Assembly (NCBI GenBank): GCA_019637615.1
Contig: JAHBVJ010000029.1
Location: forward strand, 1-64,000
Source of the DNA: Anaerolineae bacterium
GTDB lineage: Bacteria; Chloroflexota; Anaerolineae; Aggregatilineales; UBA2796
DNA length: 64,000 nt
Direction of reading: 5' to 3'
Under the pieces are notes generated by a model. It was not told the origin of the DNA. It was given only the letters and a program-made list of their open reading frames with translations, and searched no databases. The position numbers were made by a program, and so were the translations under genes. This document shows positions 43,099 through 52,975 of this stretch, in pieces (the first letter of the stretch is position 1; each line of letters opens with the position of its first letter).

Positions 43099-44163
43099 AT
43101 GCGTATTGGTAGTCGGGTGCTTCGTAAATGGGTCGTGGTTCTCTTATTGGTATCGTTGTCCCTCAGTGTCGGGCTGACCACCCCCGCCCGTGCTCAAGCG
43201 CCGAGCTTAGGTGGCTTGTTGTCGTTGGCGGCGAATACCGACGACTCGCGCAAGATCGTGTGGTATGGTTCGCTCGGCGCGCTGAAAAACGTGGTCGGGA
43301 TCAAGCTCGGCAGCATTGACGATCTCAACAGCATGGATGATCGCCAGCGCCGCTTGTACCTGCTGGAAACCAACGGACAGCTCTATTTCTCGCAGTACAA
43401 TGGCCTCGATAACGCTGGCGACTGGTTGCAGCGCTTCGGCATCAACAGCTTTGCTATCGACAGCGAACTGACGGCGGGCACTGGCAAACAGCGCTTCGGC
43501 ATTCTCCAAGGCAACCTCGACATGGGCATGGTTGGGAATACGCTCATGGCGCAGGGCTATCAGGCCAACGGCAGCATCTACACAGCCAGCGACGCCAAAG
43601 CCGCCCTGCCCGCTGTCGCCGTGGTAGGCAATGCCCTGATCGTGGGGCAGCCCGATACCGTCAACGCCGTCGCGCAGCCCTCTCAGGTCTTGGGCAGCGA
43701 TCCCAACTATCAAGCCATCAGCGCTGTTCTCGATGGTGGCACTACGCCCGGTCAATTGATCAGCGCCGTGATCTTCGATGGCAGCTATCTCAACAGCACC
43801 ATCCTCGCGCAGCAAAAGGGCGCGCAGTTCAACGCCATCCGTGGCAGCAGTGGGATCGATGAACTGCCTTTGCCGTCCTATAATCTGGCGGCGGTAGGCT
43901 ACCGTTTCGATGGCAGTCAGCATTATTGGGTCGTTGCACTGAGCTATGGCGATGGCGGCACGGCGCAGGCAGCCAGCGGCATCCTCGCGCAGCGCTTGGC
44001 TCGCTACGTGAGCATGGACAGCGGCGCGCCTTTGTTCGCAGGCTGGTCGGTAAACCCCTCGTCACAGGGCAATGTCGCGGTCGTCGTCATGAACGCGCAA
44101 GCCGATGTCGCGTGGGTACAGTCCATGCGCAACGGCGATCTCGGTTTCTTGTTCGCGCAGTAA
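43099..44163 (+). CDS. Secreted protein of unknown function
   Basis: 354 residues with a Sec signal peptide (VVVLLLVSLSLSVGL then TTPARAQA, likely cleavage after AQA). The mature part is globular mixed alpha/beta, with repeated small-residue segments (FGILQGNLDMGMVGNTLMAQ). I do not recognise a family. GGAGG lies 6 bases before the ATG at 43099. It follows the LysM protein by 45 bases and precedes a methyltransferase by 10, so the three may share a transcript. Confidence 0.8.
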   Translation: MRIGSRVLRKWVVVLLLVSLSLSVGLTTPARAQAPSLGGLLSLAANTDDSRKIVWYGSLGALKNVVGIKLGSIDDLNSMDDRQRRLYLLETNGQLYFSQYNGLDNAGDWLQRFGINSFAIDSELTAGTGKQRFGILQGNLDMGMVGNTLMAQGYQANGSIYTASDAKAALPAVAVVGNALIVGQPDTVNAVAQPSQVLGSDPNYQAISAVLDGGTTPGQLISAVIFDGSYLNSTILAQQKGAQFNAIRGSSGIDELPLPSYNLAAVGYRFDGSQHYWVVALSYGDGGTAQAASGILAQRLARYVSMDSGAPLFAGWSVNPSSQGNVAVVVMNAQADVAWVQSMRNGDLGFLFAQ

Positions 44164-44173
44164 ACGGAGCAGC

Positions 44174-44947
44174 ATGGATAGTTATTCTCGGCAGCGCGTC
44201 AACTACGACAGTATCGCGCATCTTTACGATGAACCTCGCCGCGATTATGCGCCGGATCAGCAGTTAACGCGCTTCCTCAGCGAACGCTCCTTGGCTCCCT
44301 CATCGGTGCGCGCCCTTGATATGGGGTGTGGCACAGGCAAGCAGGTCGCCGCCAACCACGCCGCCTATCCCGCGATGTCCGTCTTCGGTTCGGATTTGTT
44401 CGCGGGGATGCTGGGACAGGCTCGGCGGCGCAGCGATGTGCCGCTGGTGCAGGGCGATAGCTCCTGCTCGCCTTTCCGCGCTGCCAGCATCGATTACATC
44501 AGCAACCAATTTTCCTACCAACATGTCCTTGATAAGCCAGCTATGCTCGCGGAAACCTACCGCTTGCTGCGATCCGGCGGGCGGTTCGTGATGACCAACA
44601 TCGATCCGTGGTCGATGCGCAACTGGGCGATCTACACATATTTTCCGGCGGCGTGGGATCGGGACATACTGGATTTTCTGTCCGCCGATGCCTTCACCGA
44701 TCTGATGCGGCAAATAGGCTTCGTGAACATCGCTGTCAGCCGCCGTCATCAGCCTGTATCCGAGCCGCTGCCGCAGTATTTTGCCTACGCCTCGCAGCGC
44801 TTCCGAAACTCGCAGTTTATGTGTATCTCCGACGACGACTATGCGCGGGGCGTCGCCACGCTCAAAGCCGAACTCTCCCAGCGTGGCGATTCCGCGACGA
44901 TCGCTTCGGAAATCTGCTTCGTCACCATCTGCGGCGACAAACCCTAA
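44174..44947 (+). CDS. Class I SAM-dependent methyltransferase
   Basis: 257 residues. The SAM-binding motif I is VRALDMGCGTGKQVAAN. GSDLFAGMLGQARRR, VQGDSSCSPF and YRLLRSGGRFVMTNI correspond to motifs II-IV of the Methyltransf_11 type. The substrate is unknown. The ATG at 44174 follows CGGAG; a longer frame into the preceding gene has no support. Confidence 0.9.
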   Translation: MDSYSRQRVNYDSIAHLYDEPRRDYAPDQQLTRFLSERSLAPSSVRALDMGCGTGKQVAANHAAYPAMSVFGSDLFAGMLGQARRRSDVPLVQGDSSCSPFRAASIDYISNQFSYQHVLDKPAMLAETYRLLRSGGRFVMTNIDPWSMRNWAIYTYFPAAWDRDILDFLSADAFTDLMRQIGFVNIAVSRRHQPVSEPLPQYFAYASQRFRNSQFMCISDDDYARGVATLKAELSQRGDSATIASEICFVTICGDKP

Positions 44948-44959
44948 CCGCTATCCCGC

Positions 44960-46693
44960 CTAATTCAGCCGCACATGTGCTTCGTGCAAATGCTGATAGC
45001 GCCCGTTGCTGAAAATCAACTCCTGATGTCGCCCGCGCTCGACGATCCGCCCCGCTTCCAGCACAAGGATTTGATCGGCGTGCCGGATCGTGGACAGCCG
45101 ATGCGCGATCACAATTGAAGTTCTGCCCTGCATCAATTCATTGAGTGCGGCCTGAATTTCGGCCTCCGTCTCCGTATCCACCGCCGAAGTCGCCTCATCC
45201 AGAATCAGGATCGGCGCGTCTTTCAGCACGGCGCGGGCGATTGCAAGGCGCTGCTTTTGCCCGCCGGAGAGCTTCACACCGCGTTCACCGATATGTGTGT
45301 TGTAGCCATCCGGCAGTGCCGTGATGAACTCGTGCGCGCGGGCGGCTTTGGAGGCGCGGATGATGTCCTCATCGCTGGCGGTCAGGTCGCCGTAGCGGAT
45401 ATTTTCGAGGATTGTCCCGTTGAACAGGAACACATCTTGCAGCACCATGCTGATATTGCGCCGCAGCCCGCTGATCGACATGGTGCGCACATCGATGCCG
45501 TCGATGGTGATCGTACCGGAACTCACATCGTAGAAGCGCGGCAGCAAACTAGCAATCGTAGTTTTGCCAGCGCCCGTCGGCCCCGCCAGCGCCAGCATCT
45601 GACCGGGGCTAACTTTGAACGAAACATTATGCAGCGTCGGCACGCGCTGGTTATATTCGAAGCCAACATCCTTGAACACCACTTCGCCGCGCAGCCGCTG
45701 CGGATCGATGCAGTCCGGTGCTTCCGCCACGTCCGGTTGCATGTCCAGCACCGTTGTGACGTGATCGGCGGCCGTGAGCGCTACGTGCAGGATTTCGTGC
45801 ATCTGCGCCATCACCGTGATCGGCTGGTAAAAGATGCTCAGATACAGTACAAACGCCACCAAGTCCTCGACCTGCATCTGCCCGTTGAGCGCTGCCTGAC
45901 CGCCGAATAGCACGACGATCACGATGCCCATCGCGGTGAGCAGTTCAACCGTCGAACGAAACAGCGCGTCCATCTTCAGCCCGTATAACAGCTTGCCCGT
46001 TGCCTCCTCCGAAGCATCATGAATGCGGACATGCTCGCGTTGTTCCTGTGTGAAAAGCTGAATTTCCTTGATGCCCGTCAGGTTATCTTGCACCATCCCG
46101 CTCAACGTGCCGAGCCGATTCGATGCTTCGCGCATCGACGTGCGCATCCGCTTGCTGAGGGATTGCGTGCCGATCAGCAGCAGCGGCACGGGCAGCAGCG
46201 TGAGCAGCGCCAGCACCGGATGCAAGCTGATCAAAATGCCGCCGACGCCGATCAGCAGCAAGATATTGACCGTCATATCAGGGATGTAGTGCGCGAACAG
46301 CGGCTCAATGTCGCGGGTATCCACAATCACGCGCTTGAGCAGTTCGCCCGTCTGGTTCTCGGAGAAAAAGCGGGCGGAAAGGTGCTGTAGATGGGCGTAC
46401 AGGGCGATCCGCAGGTCGTTGACGAACCGGTACGCCATGATATGCGCGAGGTAGGCATACAAATAACGGCACACCGAACGCACGATGAACACCACCACGA
46501 GCACCACCGCCAATTGGATGACGCGTTCCATCGCGGTGGCGGGTTGGTCGGTGCGGATCAGTTGGATGAGTTCACGGACGAGCCACGGGTTGACCAGATT
46601 CATCGCTGTGATGCCCGCCGCCGAGAGGATGACGACCAGCATATACCAGCGATACGGACGAAGATAGGGCAGCAGGCTACGGATCGATTGCAT
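44960..46693 (-). CDS. ABC exporter, fused permease-ATPase (MsbA/MdlB-like)
   Basis: 577 residues. Six membrane helices (about 15-300) form a type IV ABC exporter domain. The nucleotide-binding domain has Walker A GPTGAGKTT, signature LSGGQKQRLAIARAVL and Walker B ILILDEATSAVD, then the H-loop in IVIAHRLSTI. It works as a homodimer exporting lipid or drug. No clue to the substrate is visible nearby. The ATG at 46693 is preferred; a GTG at 46708 is possible. Confidence 0.93.
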   Translation of the reverse strand: MQSIRSLLPYLRPYRWYMLVVILSAAGITAMNLVNPWLVRELIQLIRTDQPATAMERVIQLAVVLVVVFIVRSVCRYLYAYLAHIMAYRFVNDLRIALYAHLQHLSARFFSENQTGELLKRVIVDTRDIEPLFAHYIPDMTVNILLLIGVGGILISLHPVLALLTLLPVPLLLIGTQSLSKRMRTSMREASNRLGTLSGMVQDNLTGIKEIQLFTQEQREHVRIHDASEEATGKLLYGLKMDALFRSTVELLTAMGIVIVVLFGGQAALNGQMQVEDLVAFVLYLSIFYQPITVMAQMHEILHVALTAADHVTTVLDMQPDVAEAPDCIDPQRLRGEVVFKDVGFEYNQRVPTLHNVSFKVSPGQMLALAGPTGAGKTTIASLLPRFYDVSSGTITIDGIDVRTMSISGLRRNISMVLQDVFLFNGTILENIRYGDLTASDEDIIRASKAARAHEFITALPDGYNTHIGERGVKLSGGQKQRLAIARAVLKDAPILILDEATSAVDTETEAEIQAALNELMQGRTSIVIAHRLSTIRHADQILVLEAGRIVERGRHQELIFSNGRYQHLHEAHVRLN

Positions 46694-47075
46694 GACTTCG
46701 ATTCCCACACGTTATGAACGATGAAACCAGACACAGCGGCTGTGTTCCGCTGGATGCCAAGTGGGGGCAGGAAACGCATTGCGGATGCCGTGAACACGGT
46801 TCATAGCATCACCAAGCGACGCCAAATTTCCACTAGAGGTGGTCATCAGGCGGGCTTGGTCAGGTTGGCGTTTGGTGGAGCCTCACAACAGGAGACGATC
46901 AGGGTTTCATATCGGCGGCGAGCGCGAACCCGTAACGCTCGTTGATGCCGCAACGTGAGCATAGACAAATGTATCTATTGCTCACGTTTTCCCACACGAT
47001 ACTACCATCGTAGCACAGGGGAATTTATCTGACAAGCACTTGACTAGCGAGGGGGTCGCTTGCCGGGTGGGTGTG
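46694..47075. other. Intergenic region between the ABC exporter and pilin-like genes
   Basis: 382 bases. Apart from the hairpin at 46953-46990 I see no gene. A short plus-strand frame at 46721-46945 has no RBS and no recognisable content. Confidence 0.5.
46953..46990 (+). terminator. Long hairpin with T-run
   Basis: ACGTGAGCA (46953-46961) pairs perfectly with TGCTCACGT (46979-46987), with an inner TAGA/TCTA extension, and is followed by TTTT on the plus strand. It is terminator-shaped on the plus strand although no confident plus gene precedes it. On the minus strand it lies downstream of the pilin-like gene. Confidence 0.5.
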
Positions 47076-47543
47076 TTATGGATACGTGACGGAGGCTTGC
47101 CCGCTCAGGCCGTTGTAGGTCGCGGTGACGGTAATTCTATCGCCGTGACTGAAGGCTCGTGCCGGAGGGTTCGAGCACTTGTTGTTGACGCATGTCAGCA
47201 CTAGATGATCGGTATCGGTCGCCGTGACGTTGGCATTGACCGCCGTCCCGATGCTGTCGGTGACTGAATAGAAAACGTGCTGACTGTTGACCTGCGTGAT
47301 AGTGACGATCAGGCTGTCCGAGCCAGTGCCCGTGCCACTGCCGTCGCCGCTCGTGCCAGTGCCATCGCTGCACTGATCGGGCTTGTTGGCGAGTGCCATC
47401 TGTGCATGACACAGCGCTACCGAAACGGACTTACCAGCGACGGACAAAACACCGACAGCGGCAATTGCCACGAGTGCCAGAATGAGGGCGTATTCAACCA
47501 GCCCTTGAGCTTTAGTAGAACGATGATGACGTAAAAATGACAT
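47076..47543 (-). CDS. Flp-type pilin-like protein with extra C-terminal beta domain
   Basis: 155 residues. KAQGLVEYALILALVAIAAV is a type IVb (Flp) prepilin N-terminus: cleavage before or after the Gly, Glu5-like residue, then a hydrophobic helix. Flp pilins are normally 50-80 residues; here a Gly/Thr/Ser linker and a beta-rich domain (SLIVTITQVNSQHVFYSVTD, HGDRITVTATYNGLSGQAS) are added. No tad assembly genes are next to it. It has its own promoter. Confidence 0.82.
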   Translation of the reverse strand: MSFLRHHRSTKAQGLVEYALILALVAIAAVGVLSVAGKSVSVALCHAQMALANKPDQCSDGTGTSGDGSGTGTGSDSLIVTITQVNSQHVFYSVTDSIGTAVNANVTATDTDHLVLTCVNNKCSNPPARAFSHGDRITVTATYNGLSGQASVTYP

Positions 47544-47615
47544 GAACAGATACCTACGTTAGCGCAGTTGGATAAACATTGTCTGGATAAAACTGCGGCT
47601 TGGATTGATAAAGCG

Positions 47616-47645
47616 AGTATAAGATACCGTATATATCCTCGTCAA
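47616..47645 (-). promoter_or_regulatory. Sigma70-type promoter of the pilin-like gene
   Basis: On the minus strand TTGACG (47645-47640), 18 bases, TATACT (47621-47616). The pilin ATG at 47543 is about 70 bases downstream. Confidence 0.6.
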
Positions 47646-47833
47646 TGCTTGTGCCGCTGATTTCAGTAATTCTTCAGGCGATTTTCATGGCGTCTTGAGA
47701 TGGTCGGATAATTCACGCGTAGTTGTCAGTGTGGGAAATTTACATTCGTGGGGCGGGCTGGTCGTCAAGGGAGTCGTGTGCGCGCACGGCTCCCTTGAAC
47801 CTACGGGGTTTATCCAGTTAATAGCGAACTACA

Positions 47834-48571
47834 TTACATCTTGGGGAAGGTCTTCGGGTCGGTGGCAGGCTTGGGCGCTTCGAGGGCGCTCTTGCCGATC
47901 ACCATGCGCGCCGCCTCCGCACCCGGATACTTGACCGCCGTCTTTTCGGTGGCGATGCCCGCGACTTCGCTCTTGCCGTCCAGCAGACCGGAGATGACGG
48001 GCACGGCGTCCGACACGTTGTAGAACAGCGGATCACCGAGCGCGATGTTGTTGGCGGGGCTGTTGCCAGCCAGACCGCGCATGAACAGCAGGTGCTGCCC
48101 TTCGACCACCGCGACCTGTGACGCCACCATCGCCAGCAGCGGTTGGCTCAGTTCGGCAAAGCGGCGCGTCGCGGCAAGGTAAGCCGCCACGAACACCGTC
48201 TCCGCCACTGCCGTCACCGTGCCAAGCATCTTCTTATCCGCGAACGTGCCTTCGGGGAAATAAAACTCTTCGGTAAGCGCCTTGCCGCCATTCGCGTTCA
48301 AGAATTCAAGGTGGATCAGCTCCGATTCCATTGCTGCCGTCATATATGCCTTCTCGCCTTCGGAGAATTGCAGCTCCTGCAAGGCGCGGTAGTAGTGTGT
48401 CACAGCGAAGGTCTCTGCCGTCGCGGCGATGTTGAGGATCGTCTGCGGGTCATCATCGGCGGCGAAGGCTTTGCGCAGCCCGAACACGCCAGCGAAGCCA
48501 GAAGTAGCGGCAACAGCGGTCAACGCAGCCCCAACCTTCAGAATGTTGCGGCGTGAAATTTGCTCAGACAT
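47834..48571 (-). CDS. Tat-exported ferritin-like domain protein
   Basis: 245 residues. SRRNILKVGAALTAVAATSG is a twin-arginine signal. The body matches the ferritin-like (DUF4439/Ferritin_2-type) four-helix bundle: AETFAVTHYYRALQELQFSE, ESELIHLEFLNANGG and VVEGQHLLFMRGL supply the Glu/His positions expected for a diiron site. Tat export implies folding, possibly with metal, before secretion. AGAGGAGAG precedes the ATG. Confidence 0.85.
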   Translation of the reverse strand: MSEQISRRNILKVGAALTAVAATSGFAGVFGLRKAFAADDDPQTILNIAATAETFAVTHYYRALQELQFSEGEKAYMTAAMESELIHLEFLNANGGKALTEEFYFPEGTFADKKMLGTVTAVAETVFVAAYLAATRRFAELSQPLLAMVASQVAVVEGQHLLFMRGLAGNSPANNIALGDPLFYNVSDAVPVISGLLDGKSEVAGIATEKTAVKYPGAEAARMVIGKSALEAPKPATDPKTFPKM

Positions 48572-48891
48572 GGGAATTCTCTCCTCTAAGACGAAAACAA
48601 GGTATTCACGTGATTAGTCAGTATTGAGCGCTCTTTACATGGAAGAGTTACGCCGCGCCGTCGGACTATGGATCTGCCCAAGCTATAAAAAAGGTGTAAA
48701 TAGTGAATAAAAAAGTCGATTCAGCAATCCCGTGCCGAAAAAGGACGGAAAAAAACTTGGTTTAGGCAAACTACACAAAAACTCCTCCTGCCAATGGATC
48801 GCCAGCGCAGAATTTGTGCGCTACTATCATTCCACTGCACAAAATGGTTCACTAATCGATCACCCCTTTAGCATCAAGTGTTGGAGGTCTC
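48572..48891. other. AT-rich divergent intergenic region
   Basis: 320 bases between the ferritin-like gene and the first S9 peptidase. Runs of A near 48690-48780 are visible, but no convincing hairpin or consensus promoter. The peptidase RBS GGAGG is at its right end. Confidence 0.45.
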
Positions 48892-50868
48892 TTGGATACA
48901 ACACCCTCGAAACGTCCCGTAGAACCCGCTGATTTATTCCGCCTAAAGTTCATCGTTGGCGGCGCGCTCTCGCCGGATGGCAAGTATGCTGCCTACGTGC
49001 AAAGTCATGTCGATCCCGACAAAGACAAGCAGTACAGTGCCATCTGGCTAGCCGACCTGACGACGGGCGAAACCCGCCAACTGACCAGCGGCAGCGCCGT
49101 CGATGCCAGCCCCGCATGGTCGCCGGATAGCCAGAGTATCGCCTTCATGTCCACCCGCAGCGAGAAGGGGCAGCTTTACGTCATCCCCATCGACGGCGGC
49201 GAGGCCAAGCAGTTGACCACCTTCAAGCAGGGCATCGGTGGCGCGCCGCTGTGGTCGCCCGATGGCAAATACATTGCCTTCACCGCGGTGCCCATCGAAG
49301 AACCACGCGACCAGAGCAAGCCTTACCGCGTCAAGCGTCATATCTACCGCTTCAACGGCATGGAATATCTGGATGACGTGGTGCAGGATATGTACGTCAT
49401 CGCGGCGGGTGGCGGCGAGGCGCGTCAGCTTACCAAGGACGAAACCACCAACGCGCCGTTGCAGTGGTCGCCGGACAGCAAAGAACTGCTGTATTTCGCG
49501 ATGATGGCGACGGATTCACACCGTTCGTTGTTTCCCACCTTGCGCGCTGTCGATCTCGTCAGCGGCGCGATCCGCGACGTGATCGGTGGCAGTTGGGGTT
49601 CCATTTCCTCCGCGAGTTGGACGGCAGATGGCAGCCGCATCGTCTTCATGGGCACGCCAGCGGGCAAGAAGATCGGCTCCAAAGCCGACGTGTGGGTCAT
49701 GCCAGCGGCGGGCGGCGAGCCGGAAAACCGCACGCCTAGCTTGGAAGTGGGCGTTAACGGCGGTCTGGAGCCAGATATGCCCGTGTTGGTGTTCCTACAA
49801 AAAGTCATCATCGACAGTCAGGGACAAGCCGCCTACGTGCCCGTCCAGACCGGCGGCCTCATCCATATCTACAAAGTCGCCCTCAGCGGCCCCGAATCGG
49901 CAGTACCTGTCGTCGCGGGCGAGCGCTCGGTGGAAATGCTGGCGGGTGATGATCGGCATCTGCTGTACTTCGTCAGCGATTTCAACCAGCCCACCGATCT
50001 TTTTGTCAGCAACCTCGATGGCAGCGACGAAAAACAGTTGACTTGCATCAACGACGAATTTTTGGCGGGTTTGCAACTGCCCATCGTCAAACAACTGCTA
50101 TTCCCCGGCGTGGATGGCACGCAGGTCGAAGGCTGGATTTGGATGCCGAGCAACGAACCCGCGCCCTATCCGACCATCCTGCTGATTCACGGCGGGCCAC
50201 ATGGCGCATGGGGACACATCTTCAACTTCAACGCGCAGATGTTGGTCGGCGCTGGCTACGCGGTCATCCAAGTCAATCACCGCGCCTCGATAGGCTATGG
50301 CGACAAATTCTCCACCGCCATTAAAGGTGATTGGGGCAACCTCGATTACAACGATCTGATGGCGGGCGTCGATTATGCCATTGCGCAGGGCTACAGCGAT
50401 CCCGACAAACTCGGAGTCTGCGGCCTCAGCGGCGGCGGCAATCTGTCCTGCTGGATCGTCGGTCACACCGACCGCTTTAAAGCCGCCGTGCCGGAAAATC
50501 CCGTCACCAACTGGGTCAGCTTCTACGGCGTCAGCGACATTGGCGTGTGGTTCGGCGTCGAGCAGATGGGCGGTCATCCTCACGAGATTCCCGAAACCTA
50601 CGCCAAATGCTCCCCGATCACCTATGCCCACAAGTGCAAGACGCCGACGCTGCTCGTACAGGCCGAACACGACTGGCGCTGCCCGCCGGAGCAATCCGAG
50701 CAGTTCTACACTGTCTTGAAGGCCAACGGCTGCACCGTCGAAATGCTGCGGATGCCCAACGAACCGCACGGCGGCGCGATCATCGGCTCGATTCCCACCC
50801 GCCGCGCGCACAACGATGCGCTCTTGGACTGGATGAATCGCTACGTGTTAGGCAAACAGGCCAAGTAA
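48892..50868 (+). CDS. S9-family prolyl oligopeptidase/acylaminoacyl peptidase-like
   Basis: 658 residues. WD40-like beta-propeller repeats (PAWSPDSQSIAFMSTRS, LWSPDGKYIAF and others) occupy about 20-400, and the alpha/beta hydrolase domain about 410-658. The catalytic Ser is in GVCGLSGGGNLSC (near 514), with Asp in EHDWRCP and His in NEPHGG. There is no signal peptide, so it acts in the cytoplasm on short peptides. The start is a TTG with GGAGG 5 bases upstream. A paralogue follows after 10 bases. Confidence 0.92.
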   Translation: MDTTPSKRPVEPADLFRLKFIVGGALSPDGKYAAYVQSHVDPDKDKQYSAIWLADLTTGETRQLTSGSAVDASPAWSPDSQSIAFMSTRSEKGQLYVIPIDGGEAKQLTTFKQGIGGAPLWSPDGKYIAFTAVPIEEPRDQSKPYRVKRHIYRFNGMEYLDDVVQDMYVIAAGGGEARQLTKDETTNAPLQWSPDSKELLYFAMMATDSHRSLFPTLRAVDLVSGAIRDVIGGSWGSISSASWTADGSRIVFMGTPAGKKIGSKADVWVMPAAGGEPENRTPSLEVGVNGGLEPDMPVLVFLQKVIIDSQGQAAYVPVQTGGLIHIYKVALSGPESAVPVVAGERSVEMLAGDDRHLLYFVSDFNQPTDLFVSNLDGSDEKQLTCINDEFLAGLQLPIVKQLLFPGVDGTQVEGWIWMPSNEPAPYPTILLIHGGPHGAWGHIFNFNAQMLVGAGYAVIQVNHRASIGYGDKFSTAIKGDWGNLDYNDLMAGVDYAIAQGYSDPDKLGVCGLSGGGNLSCWIVGHTDRFKAAVPENPVTNWVSFYGVSDIGVWFGVEQMGGHPHEIPETYAKCSPITYAHKCKTPTLLVQAEHDWRCPPEQSEQFYTVLKANGCTVEMLRMPNEPHGGAIIGSIPTRRAHNDALLDWMNRYVLGKQAK

Positions 50869-50878
50869 GAGGCGCATC

Positions 50879-52843
50879 ATGCTCAATCAACGTCCGATGG
50901 AAAAAGACGACCTCTTCAAGCTTGAATTTCTACAAGCAGGGCGTCTTTCGCCGGATAGTAAAACGGTGGTCTACGCCATCTCGCGCTACAACGCGCAGGA
51001 TGACAAAGACTACATCAATCTGTGGCTGGTCACGCCCGCCACCAAAACCACGCGTCAGCTCACTTTCGGCAAAGTCGTGGACGCCAACCCGCAGTGGTCG
51101 CCGGATGGCAAAACCATCGCCTTCATCTCCACGCGGGCGGGCGCGCCGCAGATTTTCTTGCTGCCCGTCGCGGGTGGTGAGGCCAAACAGCTCACCACGC
51201 TCAAACAGGGTGTTGGCGGCGGCCCTGTTTGGTCGCCCGATGGCAAACGAATCGCCTTCACAGCGGGTGCCGCGCCGGAAGCCATGCCCGACCGCACCAA
51301 GCCCTATCGCCTCAAGCGCAAAGTCTACCGCTTCGATGCGATGGGCTATCTGGACGACGCACTGCAAGACCTCTACGTGATCGACGTGGCGGGGAGTGCG
51401 CCGCGCCGTCTGACTCGCGATGGCTACCTGAACGTCTCGCCGCAGTGGTCGCCGGACGGCAAAGAACTGCTCTATCTCGCCATGATGTCGCCCGATACGC
51501 CGCGTTTTCAGGCGGGGCTGCGGGCCGTCACGCTCGACGGGCAAAAACGCGATATCGTCTGGAACTGGGGCACCGTGATGATGGCGAAATGGTTGCCATC
51601 TGGCAAACAAATCGTCTTCGCGGGGCAGCCGCTTGATGCCATGATGGGCGCGAACAACGATCTCTACGTGATCGATGCGGCGGGCGAATCCGGCGGGGCG
51701 CAGCCCATCAAGCGCACGGGCACTTCGGCGGTCGGGCTAGGCGGCGGCTTGCAGGGCGATATGCCGAGCGCACCGCTCTATGCCGATGGCCTGCACATCC
51801 TTGACGATCACACCGCCCTCGTGCGCGTGCAGGCCGCTGGCGCACTCACCATCCAGCGTATTGGCATCAGCGGCGGGGACAGCGTCGAAACCGTCGTCGC
51901 CAAGCCCGATGCCTCGGTCATGCTGCTGGACGCCTCGTCCACTCACATGCTGTATGCGCAGTCCAGCTTCAACAATCCGACGCAGCTTGTGATCTCGGAC
52001 ATTGAAGGCAGCAGCGAACAAGCCCTGACCTCGCTGAATCAACAGTTGCTCTCGGAACGCCAGCAGCCCACCGTCGAGTCGCTCACCGTCACCAGCGCGG
52101 ATGGCACCGGGATCGACGCATGGATCATGCTGCCAGCCGTCGGCAAGCCGCCCTATCCCACGATTCTGTATATTCACGGCGGGCCGTGGGGCGCGTGGGG
52201 CAACATCTTCTCGTTCGATTTTCAAATGTTGGCGGGCGCGGGATATGCCGTCCTGTTCGTCAATCATCGCGGCTCCTCCGGCTATGGCGAAGCCTTCGGC
52301 ACTGCCATTCAAGCCGATTGGGGCAACCTCGATTATCAGGATCACATGGCGGCGCTCGATCTCGTCATCGCCAACGGTCAGGCCGATCCCGATAAACTCG
52401 GCGTGTGCGGCATCTCGGCGGGCGGCTTCGGCACCTGCTGGATGGTCGGGCATACGGATCGCTTTAAAGCCGCTGTGCCGGAAAATCCAGTCACCAACCT
52501 GCTGACGATATACGGGGTAGGGGATATTGGCGAGGTGATGGCGCGTTTCATGGGTGGCAAGCCGCATGAGGTCTACGACAACTATCGCCGCTGCTCACCC
52601 GTCACCTACGCGCACAACTGCCAAACGCCGACGCTGCTCATTCAAGGCGAGATGGATTTCCGCTGTCCGGCGGAACAAAGTGAGCAGTTCTACACCATCT
52701 TGAAGGATAACGGTTGCAAGGTCGAGATGCTGCGTCTCCCCGGCAGTCCGCATGGCGGTTCCATCGCTGGCCCGCCAATCATCCGTCGCGCCCAGAATGA
52801 AGCCCTGTTAGAATGGATGAATCGCTATGTTTTGGGCAAATAG
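50879..52843 (+). CDS. S9-family peptidase, tandem paralogue
   Basis: 654 residues, collinear with the previous gene throughout (shared QWSPDGKELLYLAMM, AVPENPVTN, CPAEQSEQFYTILKDNGC). The catalytic Ser is in GVCGISAGGFGTC, Asp in EMDFRCP and His in GSPHGG. It arose by tandem duplication and has diverged in the oxyanion/nucleophile region (SAGG versus SGGG), which may reflect a different peptide preference. GAGG lies 7 bases before the ATG. Confidence 0.92.
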   Translation: MLNQRPMEKDDLFKLEFLQAGRLSPDSKTVVYAISRYNAQDDKDYINLWLVTPATKTTRQLTFGKVVDANPQWSPDGKTIAFISTRAGAPQIFLLPVAGGEAKQLTTLKQGVGGGPVWSPDGKRIAFTAGAAPEAMPDRTKPYRLKRKVYRFDAMGYLDDALQDLYVIDVAGSAPRRLTRDGYLNVSPQWSPDGKELLYLAMMSPDTPRFQAGLRAVTLDGQKRDIVWNWGTVMMAKWLPSGKQIVFAGQPLDAMMGANNDLYVIDAAGESGGAQPIKRTGTSAVGLGGGLQGDMPSAPLYADGLHILDDHTALVRVQAAGALTIQRIGISGGDSVETVVAKPDASVMLLDASSTHMLYAQSSFNNPTQLVISDIEGSSEQALTSLNQQLLSERQQPTVESLTVTSADGTGIDAWIMLPAVGKPPYPTILYIHGGPWGAWGNIFSFDFQMLAGAGYAVLFVNHRGSSGYGEAFGTAIQADWGNLDYQDHMAALDLVIANGQADPDKLGVCGISAGGFGTCWMVGHTDRFKAAVPENPVTNLLTIYGVGDIGEVMARFMGGKPHEVYDNYRRCSPVTYAHNCQTPTLLIQGEMDFRCPAEQSEQFYTILKDNGCKVEMLRLPGSPHGGSIAGPPIIRRAQNEALLEWMNRYVLGK

Positions 52844-52975
52844 CCAACCCCGATCCCCCTCAAAAGGGTGGCGTGTTGGAACTTTATACTTATTATCTTT
52901 AGACAACCTTCCATGGCAGCAGTGGAAGGGCAAGTATCGTCCTCACTCCCGTTCGCGATGTTACTCGGAGGCCAA

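Noticed and set aside
46721..46945. Small plus-strand gene ending just before the hairpin at 46953
   Set aside because: 74 codons, very basic, no RBS, no recognisable content; the hairpin alone is weak support.
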